Positions 53,718-62,813 of a DNA stretch of 64,000 bases are shown piece by piece. Source of the DNA: Fusarium oxysporum f. sp. lycopersici 4287 (lineage: Eukaryota > Ascomycota > Sordariomycetes > Hypocreales > Nectriaceae); NCBI RefSeq assembly GCF_000149955.1, contig NC_030991.1, forward strand, positions 1,210,501-1,274,500, given 5' to 3'. Position 1 is the first letter of the stretch. Each line of letters begins with the position of its first letter. The position numbers were made by a program, and so were the translations under genes. The notes below the pieces were generated by a model. The model saw nothing but the letters and a program-made list of their open reading frames with translations. It searched no databases and was not told where the DNA came from.

Positions 53718-56111
53718 ATGAATGACGACTGGACTGCTGAACCTCTGGTTCTCAACTTTGAGCATCTGGCTCGAAGTGACGTCGGCCTAGTCGGCGGTAA
53801 GAATTCCTCCTTGGGCGAAATGATTCGAGCCCTTGGACCCAAAGGAATTCCAGTGCCACCAGGCTTCGCGACATCCTCCTATGCCTATTGGCACTATGTC
53901 GATGCCAATAACATCCGCGGCAAAATCGATGAACTGGTCAGTCAATGGCAGGCTGGTCATCAGACCCTTGCTGAGGCAGGCCATGCCATACGGAACTTGT
54001 TCCTGCGTGGAACTTGGCCAGCTGATACTGCAGAGGCCATCTTGTCCGGCTATCGCGACCTGTGCGATAAAGCTCAGGTTGACAATCTGAGCGTTGCAGT
54101 ACGATCTAGCGCAACAGCTGAAGATCTTCCTGATGCTAGTTTCGCTGGACAGCAGGAAACATACTTGAATGTTCAAGGGGACGATGCACTGCTAGATGCC
54201 TGTCGACGATGCTACGCTTCACTTTTCACAGACCGAGCCATCAGCTATCGCCAAATTAAGGAGTTCAGCCATGCAAGCGTGGCTCTCTCCATCGGAGTAC
54301 AACAAATGGTTCGTTCTGACATCGGCGGTTCGGGCGTCATGTTCTCTATCGATACAGAGAGTGGATTCGACAAGATTGTGCTCATCAATGCTGCCTGGGG
54401 CCTTGGAGAGAATGTTGTTCAGGGCACTGTCAACCCAGATGAGTACCAAGTTTTCAAGCCTCTCTTGGCCAATATGAACCTTTCGCTAATTCTAAGCAAG
54501 AAACTCGGCGACAAGTCAATCAAGATGGTTTATGGGGATAAGTACAGACCGACACGTAATGTCCCCACGTCCAGGGCTGAACGAGCCGCCTATGTTCTCC
54601 AAGATGAAGAAATTCTCCAATTAGCACGATGGGCATGTCTCATCGAAGAACATTACGGCTGCCCGATGGATATGGAGTGGGCTAGGGATGGCACTTCGGG
54701 AAGACTTTTCATCGTCCAAGCCAGACCTGAGACTGTGCAGTCTCGCCGTGACACGGCTGCCTTTAAGACCTACAAGGTCGGTGAACGTGGTCATACCTTA
54801 ACCACGGGACTGTCTATTGGCGATAAAGCAGTTGCTGGGCGTATCTGCTTGCTCACTTCGGTGTCGGACATGGACAAGTTTATCGATGGCTCGATTCTGG
54901 TAACCGAGGCTACAGACCCTGACTGGGTTCCTGTCATGAAGCGAGCTGCCGCTACCATCACAGACCAAGGTGGGCGTACTTCTCACGCCGCCATTGTCAG
55001 TCGAGAATTAGGTGTTCCAGCGGTAGTGGGTACAGGAAATGCCACCTACGTTCTGCACACTGGCCAGGATGTCACTGTATCGTGTGCAGAAGGTGATTCA
55101 GGTCTCGTCTATGATGGCATCTCGGAGATCACCACCCAGATGGTTCACATATCTGAACTCCCTTCGGTCCGAACAAAGATCATGCTGAATCTGGCCAACC
55201 CTGCAGCTGCATACCGCTGGTGGAGACTCCCAGTCGATGGCATCGGACTTGCTCGTATGGAATTTGTAGTCAGCAATGCTATACAAGTCCATCCTATGGC
55301 TCTTATTCACTTTGAGCATCTCAAGGATGAACAAGCCAAGAGAGAAATTGACAAGTTGACGACAGGCTATGCCTACAAGCCTGATTACTTTGTCGACAAG
55401 TTGGCATCCGGCCTTGCAACTCTGTGTTCCGCTGTCTACCCCAAACCAGCCATCATCAGGATGAGCGATTTCAAGACGAACGAGTATGCTCGTCTGATAG
55501 GTGGTGCTGAGTTTGAACTGAAAGAGGAGAATCCCATGATTGGATTCCGTGGGGCCTCACGCTATTACTCACCCCGCTATAAGGAGGGCTTTGCTCTGGA
55601 ATGCCGGGCTGTCAAGAGGGTACGAGAGGAAATGGGTCTCACCAATGCCATCGTCATGATACCCTTCTGTCGAACAATCAAAGAAGCCCGAAAGGTGCTA
55701 GACGTTATGGAAGAGAACGGTCTAAAGAGAGGAGAGAATGGTCTCAAGGTCTATGTCATGTGCGAGATTCCATCCAATGTCATCCTAGCCTCGAGCTTCA
55801 CCAAGCACTTTGACGGCTTCTCTATTGGATCTAACGACCTGGCCCAGCTCACACTCGGTGTAGACCGGGACTCGAGAGAGTTGGCGAGTTTGTTCAACGA
55901 GCAGGATGAGGCTGTCAAGTGGATGATTGCTAGAGCCATTGAAGTGGCTCGTCGGGAAGGATGCAAGATTGGGCTATGTGGAGAGGCACCGAGCAATCAT
56001 CCTGAGTTTGCTAAATTCTTGGTTGATGCGGGAATTGATTCTATCTCTGTCAGCCCGGATAGTTTTGTTCAGGTTATGAAACACGTGGTGGCTAGTGAAC
56101 GGGGCTCGTAA
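53718..56111 (+). CDS. ppsA: Phosphoenolpyruvate synthase (pyruvate, water dikinase), bacterial type
   Basis: Converts pyruvate, ATP and water to phosphoenolpyruvate, AMP and phosphate. Single uninterrupted ORF of 797 aa, close to bacterial PpsA (about 790 aa). Domain order is complete: N-terminal pyruvate/ATP-binding domain (LVGGKNSSLGEMI, VAVRSSATAEDLPDASFAGQ, GEN-containing AAWGLGENVVQG, IVQARPETVQS), the phosphohistidine domain with His423 in GGRTSHAAIVSRELGVPAVV (E. coli His421), and the C-terminal PEP-utilising domain with MIGFRGASRY, FSIGSNDLAQLTLGVDRDS and catalytic Cys754 in GLCGEAPSNHPEFA (E. coli Cys751). The absence of introns, the full bacterial domain order and the rarity of this enzyme in fungi suggest horizontal transfer from bacteria. 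Nothing is broken. It converges with the LDH gene. Confidence 0.95.
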   Translation: MNDDWTAEPLVLNFEHLARSDVGLVGGKNSSLGEMIRALGPKGIPVPPGFATSSYAYWHYVDANNIRGKIDELVSQWQAGHQTLAEAGHAIRNLFLRGTWPADTAEAILSGYRDLCDKAQVDNLSVAVRSSATAEDLPDASFAGQQETYLNVQGDDALLDACRRCYASLFTDRAISYRQIKEFSHASVALSIGVQQMVRSDIGGSGVMFSIDTESGFDKIVLINAAWGLGENVVQGTVNPDEYQVFKPLLANMNLSLILSKKLGDKSIKMVYGDKYRPTRNVPTSRAERAAYVLQDEEILQLARWACLIEEHYGCPMDMEWARDGTSGRLFIVQARPETVQSRRDTAAFKTYKVGERGHTLTTGLSIGDKAVAGRICLLTSVSDMDKFIDGSILVTEATDPDWVPVMKRAAATITDQGGRTSHAAIVSRELGVPAVVGTGNATYVLHTGQDVTVSCAEGDSGLVYDGISEITTQMVHISELPSVRTKIMLNLANPAAAYRWWRLPVDGIGLARMEFVVSNAIQVHPMALIHFEHLKDEQAKREIDKLTTGYAYKPDYFVDKLASGLATLCSAVYPKPAIIRMSDFKTNEYARLIGGAEFELKEENPMIGFRGASRYYSPRYKEGFALECRAVKRVREEMGLTNAIVMIPFCRTIKEARKVLDVMEENGLKRGENGLKVYVMCEIPSNVILASSFTKHFDGFSIGSNDLAQLTLGVDRDSRELASLFNEQDEAVKWMIARAIEVARREGCKIGLCGEAPSNHPEFAKFLVDAGIDSISVSPDSFVQVMKHVVASERGS

Positions 56112-56608
56112 TTATATATGTAGTTATCATTAGTGATATATATTTGTTAGTAATAGTCGAGGCCGATCAATTTGACTCTGTCATCGTATATCTGATTTGC
56201 TTGTAGATCCATTCCGCATTGACAGAGTACTGACTGCTTGCTATAAGAGGAATTGCAAGCCGTAAGAATAAACTCTAGGCAGCTAACACAGGTAACAAAG
56301 AACACGGTATAGAATACTGACTGCAAATTGCAACAGCTGGATAGGTACAACAAAACTCGCGATTGGTGTTACTTGCGCATGGCCTTGTGGAAATCTAACA
56401 CGGCTTCTTTCAATGACCTGACATTATCAATAGAATAATAATTCGTAACACGGAAGCCCCCTAACTCTCCGGAGGAAATGATCTTTTACTTGCAAACTGC
56501 ATGTGCCCCAGTGCTTGACAGATGCACCTCACATGCAACCATACTTGTGATGAATGGTGCTAGAATCATATTAGCTATTACTTAAAACACTGCGAATCGG
56601 AAACGTCA
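56112..56608. other. Intergenic between convergent PEP synthase and LDH genes
   Basis: No feature recognised; should hold both 3' ends. Confidence 0.6.
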
Positions 56609-57646
56609 TCACCACCAGTCTCGTTGGATCGACTCAACACTTTCTTTCACTAGTTTTCCCGATGCCTTTACCGCAACCTCCTCCCCAGCATCCAAAGACA
56701 ACGGAACTGAACTCAGAATCCCCTTTCTTCCAATAACAGCAGGCATACTGAGACAACATCCATACTGCTCTTGAAAGTGACTAACGGGGTATACCGCACG
56801 CTTGTCCAAGATAACAGAACAGCACAAATTAGCAGCGACTGAAGCAATCCCGAACGGCGCAGAGCCTTTACCCCGTATGATACTTTGCGACCGACGCTTG
56901 CAGATTAGTTCAATTCTATTGCGATCAAGAGCATTGAACATTTGTACGTCAGCATTAGGGACCGCGCCAATGCTTGCTGAAGACCAGGTGACTACTTGGT
57001 CTTCCCCGTGACGGCCCACGACGAATGCATCTACAGCAGACGGTGATACCTATAATGGTGCTGCATTAGAGAGATTGAGACGTTTGTTAGAGTCGCGGGT
57101 ACTCACCAAAGCACGAGATGCAACCATCCCACGAAGTCTATAAGTGTCGAGAGTAGTACCGGTGCCGATGACCTGAGACGGAGGAAGTCCCGCCATGTCT
57201 TTGGCGATGGATGTTAGCAAGTCAACAGGATTTGCCACAACCAGCAAAACCGTGTCAGGTCGGAAAGGTTTCATCGCCTCCATCACCTCACGTATCATCG
57301 AAGTGTTCCGAGACGTATAGTCAACCGTTGTCTGCCCTTGAAAGAACCATAAGCCTGTAGCAAAAGCAAGTATACTTGGACGCTTACCTAACGTGTGTTT
57401 AGATGCAGCGGTTATGACCACAAGGTCGCTCTGAGCGGCCTCACGATACGTGGCTGGACGTACACGTGTACTGCTATTAGTACTGTAGATGACATCGGAG
57501 AGGTCTTCGATCTGAGCATTTCTCAGATTGAGTTCGAGGTCGACGAGAAGCAACTCGCTGGGGATAGAATTCAATGCAAGGTTATAAGCGACGGCACCGC
57601 CGACTTCGCCGACGCCTACAATCGCTACTCGAGATGCTGAGCCCAT
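56609..57646 (-). CDS. L-lactate/malate dehydrogenase family protein
   Basis: NAD-dependent 2-hydroxyacid dehydrogenase fold, likely interconverting pyruvate and L-lactate or a similar pair. Three exons: 57646-57388, 57336-57107 and 57049-56609; introns 51 and 57 bp; 309 aa. Visible motifs are the NAD site AIVGVGEVGGAVAY, acidic residue LLLVDLE, VVITAASKHTLG, VLLVVANPVDLLTSIA, GTGTTLDTYRLR (substrate-binding Asp/Arg), and VVGRHGEDQV with the catalytic His. The active-site loop after the first intron reads GQTTVDY, where many family members have an Arg (GExR), so the substrate preference may differ. A hAT MITE begins 166 bp upstream of the start codon. Confidence 0.85.
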
Positions 57647-57811
57647 TGTGTGCAGTTGAATAACTCGGGGGATTGATCTCCCATCGTGCATAAAAATGTG
57701 CCGTGTTTTATAAAGTTCAAGAGATGAGTTTATGACTTGCGGCGTAATTAGAGTTTGCGGTGTTCTGATGGTGTTCTGATGTCTGATATTAGTGGCTGTC
57801 AGAGTAGCAAG

Positions 57812-58485
57812 CAGTGTTGCTAATAATATAAACAATACGATATTGCCAATATGGACCCCCTCGCAATATTATTGTACTGTCAAGGGGTGCATATTGTATT
57901 ACCCAATATGAACATGGCTCATATTGTATTTATTACCAAGAACCCAATATATTGGCAGTGTGACAATACACCCAATATATTCCACGTGACCCCATCACTA
58001 AACTGCTTCTGCACAAATCTCGTCGCCAAGTCGACTGAAATTGACGATTCTCTTCGTTGTGACCATTTTACCAAATGGAGGCGCTATTGAGGCATGGCGG
58101 TAAGTCTGTCTCGGCTCCACCATGACAAAGAAAATGGGCAGAGGCGACGATGGCCAATGTCGGCAGGGGAGGTCCAGCCGAACATGGTTAGTACCAATCG
58201 TACCTCCCCTGATGCGTGGAAACAACGCGTGGCCACGTTTTAACCAATAAAATGCCAAGTATCCCTGTCGCTAGTATAGGGTAAGACCTGCCCGCTACTC
58301 AAGAGGCAATTTCACCCCAGGACAAACATCCCAATATAAATAATATATTGTCAATATGGACGCCCTCATATTATATTGTCGGAATATCAAAATCTTCATA
58401 TCATATTGTCACAATATGAGAAAGCCCATACCATATGGGTTATATTGCAATATACTACTTTATTGCCATATTATTAGCAACACTG
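57812..58485. mobile_element. hAT-type MITE with 18-bp TIRs in the LDH upstream region
   Basis: 674 bp. Ends CAGTGTTGCTAATAATAT, inverted and identical over 18 bp. The 8-bp flanks GTAGCAAG (57804-57811) and GTAGCAGG (58486-58493) match at 7 of 8 positions, as for a hAT target duplication. Both end zones carry many CAATAT/ATATTG repeats. No coding capacity. Confidence 0.92.
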
Positions 58486-59039
58486 GTAGCAGGGGAGGGT
58501 TACATGATAAAGGAGGTGTTATGACAGTTGTAATACGATTATCTGCAGGAAGCCACGATAAAATCAGATCATGGCTCGTTCCGTGTTTTCTAATGGGGTT
58601 ATAAAGGTATTTTAAGAATGCCTTCACTGGCGGTTATATGCGGTTATAGTACTAACCGAGGTCCCTGATCTGACTGATGCACCTTTGCACGGTCACCTTG
58701 AGTTTCACGTATCGGAGCATTATATTACGGTCTTCCAATAGTCAAATGACCCAATCAATATAACGACGCCAGTGTAAGCTTATCTTTGGCGCATAAGTGG
58801 ATCACTTCACATGCGAGTTAGTTGGTAATGGCCTGCACAATGACCAGAACTGACCTCTATTCTAAATATAGTTTGGAGGAGGCAATGCAATTGTATTACG
58901 AGATCTGGAGATTGGAAGCACTCCAGCCAAGTATAAAATGCCATCTCAAGCAGCCATGCGCTGACTTGATCATCATCAATACCATCCGCTAGCTATCATA
59001 AGATTCAATCAATCGTTACACATCAACACCATTGTCATC
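58486..59039. other. Intergenic, upstream of the secreted protein gene
   Basis: No gene recognised. A TATAAA-like stretch (AAGTATAAAATGCC) at about 58930 is a plausible promoter element for the gene at 59040. Confidence 0.5.
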
Positions 59040-59326
59040 ATGAAGGTTATCCCTCTTCTCACCACTATGGCTGCCATCACAGCTGCTACTCCAGCTCCTA
59101 AAGGCTGTACGCCTGGAACCTACTCGTGCACGCCCGACCTCAAGGGCTGGCAGGTCTGTAATGTCGACCGCACCTGGGTAGTGAGTCTCTCCGTTCCATG
59201 GCGGTCGATGACAGGAAAAGCTTATCCGGTTTTTAGTTCGCCGGTGTCTGTCCCCCGAAGACGGGTTGCCTGTTTAACAACCAGAACGGCTCGCCGTATT
59301 GCGTGCCCCCTGGCTTCCATTTCTGA
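59040..59326 (+). CDS. Small secreted cysteine-rich protein
   Basis: Two exons: 59040-59180 and 59237-59326, with a 56-bp intron (GTGAGT..TTTTAG); 76 aa. The N-terminus is a signal peptide (MKVIPLLTTMAAITAATPAP). The mature part has six cysteines in CTPGTYSCTPDLKGWQVC, VFAGVCPPKTGC and GSPYCVPPGFHF. The GTYxC...GWxVC...GxCPP...SPYCVPPGF pattern recurs in small secreted ascomycete proteins of unknown role. Three disulfides are likely. If the intron is ignored, a longer 136-codon ORF appears, but it loses this pattern. Gene appears intact. Confidence 0.75.
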
Positions 59327-59742
59327 TGGGGTTGCATTGCCGCGTGGTTGGGAAGAGTCGTTTTCTACTGCTTTTGTTGATTCTGTTCTTTACTTAACCC
59401 TTGGTGCTTACTCAGTGCGGTATACGAGGGCGCTGATTAGTGCATCTTGATGTCAATCCTTTGCTGGTGACAATGTGGATATAGTGCCAGATCTTTGTAG
59501 ATAGGCTCGTTCTTTAATGTATCTTGACTTTTGCTTTGTCACATAATAATGCCCTGGATTGTAATGTCTAGTATATGCAGTGAAAGAGATACCTATTAAT
59601 AGCCTAGTGTCTGAGTAAAAGCAAAGATGCTAATAAGTTGAATCCCCAAGTTGCCAGCCTCAACAACTAATGATACAGCCAGGAAAGAATATGCACATTC
59701 CCCATCGGTTAAAACCAACTCCATATCACCAAAAGAATCCGT
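59327..59742. other. Intergenic, nothing recognised
   Basis: Between two convergent genes. No feature. Confidence 0.5.
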
Positions 59743-60390
59743 TTAGATAACCTTCTCGTACTTGTAATGTGTATCAACAACAGTCTTTACTTCAACAGTT
59801 GTGTTCTCGCCAGTCTCTGCGACTGCATGGGCAACCACGTCATCCCCATATGGCCATTCCCCTTTCATCTTGTCCGGCGTGTCATACTCTGCATAATCAA
59901 GAGGATCAAGCAGCTTACGCGCTGCATTGTTTGCATCAGCCCGGTGAACAAAAGTCCCCTCTATTTGCATCTCCTGCACGCAGCCGGTTCGATCTTTATT
60001 GTAGTCGATGATGGTCTGCGTCACGTAGTAAAGCGAAGGTATTCCCTGGGGTAACATGATAGATCCATCGCTGTCTCCCAGAAGCTGTTCGGTGTTGGGT
60101 GTAGCCTGGATAGAGATCTGGAATACCTGACCTGCAGGAGCCTTAGCGTAGACCAGAACTCCATTGCCATAAGCCCAGTCTCTAGTGTGACTTGAATGTT
60201 CGGCGTACTCGATGAAGTCTTCCGGTTCGTATCTCAGCGTATGGAGGACCCTGAAAGCCGAGTCTTTGGCGGAGTCGAGTGTCGTACGTGTGCCGAGAAT
60301 GTAAATGGATCGTTTGGCCCCCGAAGGGTCTAGATGGAAGTCGATGACTGTTAGGATGACATGGTAGAGGAGTTCGGAACTGTTCGACAT
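59743..60390 (-). CDS. Hypothetical protein with two internal repeats
   Basis: Single exon, 215 aa. Two copies of a domain of about 90 aa: residues about 8-95 (LYHVILTVIDFHLDPSGAKR, DWAYGNGVLVYAKAPAGQVF) and about 118-210 (LYYVTQTIIDYNKDRTGCVQ, EWPYGDDVVAHAVAETGENT). Both end in a W-x-YG-(N/D)-(G/D)-V-(L/V)-(V/A) block. No signal peptide or membrane segment. I do not know a function. Proteins with this DWPYGDGVLVYAKAPAG-type block occur in ascomycetes. Confidence 0.7.
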   Translation of the reverse strand: MSNSSELLYHVILTVIDFHLDPSGAKRSIYILGTRTTLDSAKDSAFRVLHTLRYEPEDFIEYAEHSSHTRDWAYGNGVLVYAKAPAGQVFQISIQATPNTEQLLGDSDGSIMLPQGIPSLYYVTQTIIDYNKDRTGCVQEMQIEGTFVHRADANNAARKLLDPLDYAEYDTPDKMKGEWPYGDDVVAHAVAETGENTTVEVKTVVDTHYKYEKVI

Positions 60391-61591
60391 GATGAAGAAC
60401 TTTCAAGTAGATATCAGGTATTTAAACAGAGAAGATGGTTTTTTTTAATGAATAAGTCAGGTTTAATGACCCAAGAGCGCTCGAAGCGACTGAAGGGTCG
60501 ACGTGAAAATATAGCCATATTGTCTGATGTGCATTTTGAAATCAGAGAAAGCGTATCATCATAGTAGTCAAATGAACGACGCTGCGGGGATGTCTCGACA
60601 TGTCTTCATTGGTCATGCGATAAAGGTGGCGCCCTCAAACTCAATTGAATCTGCCCGAAGTTTGTTAATCCCCCTGCCAGAAGATCCGCACCTGATCCTT
60701 GTCGTGTAGAGGCTGCCTTTTTCATTGCATTCAGAGCTGTCATATGTCAGTCATAAGAGTAAATCGTGTTAAATTGTTAAACCCGGGTATTCAGCGAATT
60801 GGATCAATAGGATTTACTCACATGAACATCTGTGGCGTCTGAACGGCTGAAGGGGAGTGACTCGTCACATCACGTTGCGCGCCGTTGTGGCGTGATGCTA
60901 ACGCTACGAATGGTATGTAATGGTGGTGTCCATCATATCATAGCCTAGAGCCTCGGAAACCCGTTCAAATGCTAACCTTCGATCAATTTCAGATGGGAGT
61001 TCATAAGGTAAAATTCATATCAAACGCAACATCCCAGTCACTTGCCTCTGTGAGGAATCTCGGTGGGGGGACCCATCCTTGCACTTCATAGCATTCATGT
61101 CTAGCTCTAGCATCACCCACTTGGGGAGCCCTGAGACCCCGACCCAAGCTATGCGATGCTGGGGCGGTTGTCTCCAATTCTCAAGCTTCGAAATCGATCG
61201 ACCAAACGATTTGATTGATTCGATTAATCGATTCGATTTCGATTTCGATCCATCAGCTAGAGCCTTCCAGTCGATCGATATCGATCGACTACAAGTCGTG
61301 ATTGATCGATTTGATCGTCGATCGCCAAATTCGTCGGAAGTGTTAGATTAGGTATTATTTGTGGGGCCATTCCTCACTGCGCATCGGCCAGTACCATTGT
61401 AACCTTAACCTGACGCGTCACACAGCGCGACACGAGACAGACCCGTGTCCTTGGATGCTTGTCCAATGCTCTCTGCTCAAACATATTCAATTCAAGTAAA
61501 CCTCATAGATTTGACACTTGCCAACGCGGTAGCCTACGGTCTAACCTCGGGTACTCTTTGTGGGACTCAGTCATTACCGTACCAATATATC
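60391..61591. other. Intergenic with a TCGATC-type cryptic repeat
   Basis: No gene recognised. 61190-61330 is a dense cluster of TCGATC/ATCGAT/GATTCGATT words, ending at the region upstream of the BED-finger relic. Confidence 0.6.
61190..61330. repeat. Cryptic simple repeat of ATCGAT/TCGATC words
   Basis: Repeated near-palindromic words (ATCGATCGACC, TTCGATTTCGATTTCGATCC, CGATCGATATCGATCGACTA) over about 140 bp. This could be low-complexity DNA or subterminal repeats of a decayed transposon. Confidence 0.7.
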
Positions 61592-62005
61592 ATGGATTCT
61601 TTCGACGAAGAGGTAGAAGATGCCACCACCTCAATCCCACCGCCTTCTTCTGAGCTGCCAACCAGCTCGGCTTCGACTAAGTATGCACCCAGCAAGTTTC
61701 CAGACTACGAGGCTTGGACGATTGATAAATTCGAGCGTTTCCCCGGCTTTACGATATGCCATGACCCTTCTCGGGAGCGGACTTGGTGGCAATTCGGGTT
61801 TAGAATGAAGGACAATCGATCGCAACCTCATAAGATTGTATGGATATGCGAGAGGTGTTTTCTTCGTAATAGGCTGAAGACTACAAATTATGTCTTCGTT
61901 GCTTCTATGGCAGGAGGTATCGTCTGGCATCTGAGTAGGGAACACAAGGTCGTGGTTGGTGCCATCCCCGCGCCCTATCCCATGTTGCTCGACGATAAGC
62001 ACTGA
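61592..62005 (+). pseudogene. hAT BED-type zinc-finger N-terminal fragment
   Basis: 137 aa from ATG 61592. An acidic Ser/Pro-rich start leads to a finger like those at the N-terminus of fungal hAT transposases: [40 protein letters not shown] (C-x2-C...H-x4-H spacing). The rest of a transposase does not follow; the frame ends at 62005 and a RING gene begins 24 bp later. Likely a transposase remnant, though a domesticated small DNA-binding protein cannot be excluded. Confidence 0.5.
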
Positions 62006-62028
62006 CTTGTCAGCCGCCTTGTGGAAAA

Positions 62029-62338
62029 ATGACAGGTCCAGGTTCTAGGAATGTACACGCCTCCTGGGCTGTACCGGCCTCAAACATGACGTGGTATATC
62101 TTTGAACGTGTCACTATTCGAAGGCACCTACTAACCGCCATGCTCTATATTCAGTGCTATTTGTTTGTGTGATGTTATGGATACGGCCATGGTTCGCCAA
62201 TTGGACTGTCAGCATATCTTTCACTCCAACTGTATCGTGGCCTGGTACCTGGCGGCACATGACACATGCCCTACATGTATGCATAACTTTGTCATCAATT
62301 ATGGCACAATATCAAGGCCACAACACGCCCATATCTAG
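62029..62338 (+). CDS. Short RING-H2 finger protein (third paralogue)
   Basis: Two exons: 62029-62093 and 62155-62338, with a 61-bp intron (GTATAT, CTACTAAC branch, TTCAG); 82 aa. After splicing the ring reads CAICLCDVMD, LDCQHIFHSNCIVAWY, HDTCPTC, a complete C3H2C3 set with an extra Cys. As in the gene at 16880-17516, the intron splits the first zinc-binding Cys codon (TG^T), which supports both the model and common descent. It lacks the membrane segment of that gene. It may be a truncated but functional ring or a relic. Confidence 0.6.
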
Positions 62339-62813
62339 AAATACTAGGTAGATAATATTTAGATCTCACACCCGGATCTATCCTGCGTTGCATCGACCAA
62401 TTACACATCCTTTACCGTCTGCCGAATATGCCAGCTGACCCAGTCATGATGTCCGATCTATGAGTCAAATCTAGTGTTCTTGAATCACCGGGTTGAAAGA
62501 AAGAGTAAGGTTCATCCTCTCACCGGCAGTTAGTTTGAGTCCGGCAAATGATATTATACCTTGGTCTTAAGCATGAAAGATGTGCAGCCACCGGGATTAT
62601 CCTCGAGCTACGGAGCAATTGGTCTGCTATTCTACGTAGGTGGTGGACATGGGTTTGAGCGTACTTTACGCAAGACACATATATAAATTAGCTGAGTGGT
62701 TCCTCTCACACACATGCGCAATAACCTTAACTATTTATCTCCACGTGGTTATCGCCAACCTCTAGCCTTTCTTATGGTTCCTTCTCAGGCCTTTGTTAAA
62801 CGTATCTCATCTA
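62339..62813. other. Intergenic, nothing recognised
   Basis: No supported feature. Confidence 0.5.

Noticed and set aside
54196..55996. Many ORFs on both strands inside PEP synthase
   Set aside because: Shadows of a well-supported 797-codon gene.
53718..56111. PEP synthase as bacterial contamination
   Set aside because: It is embedded between fungal MITEs and an intron-bearing LDH gene on the same continuous sequence without a gap. Only a hidden misjoin would explain contamination.
59040..59450. Unspliced 136-codon reading of the secreted protein
   Set aside because: It reads through a good GTGAGT..TTTTAG intron and loses the Cys pattern and SPYCVPPGF end.
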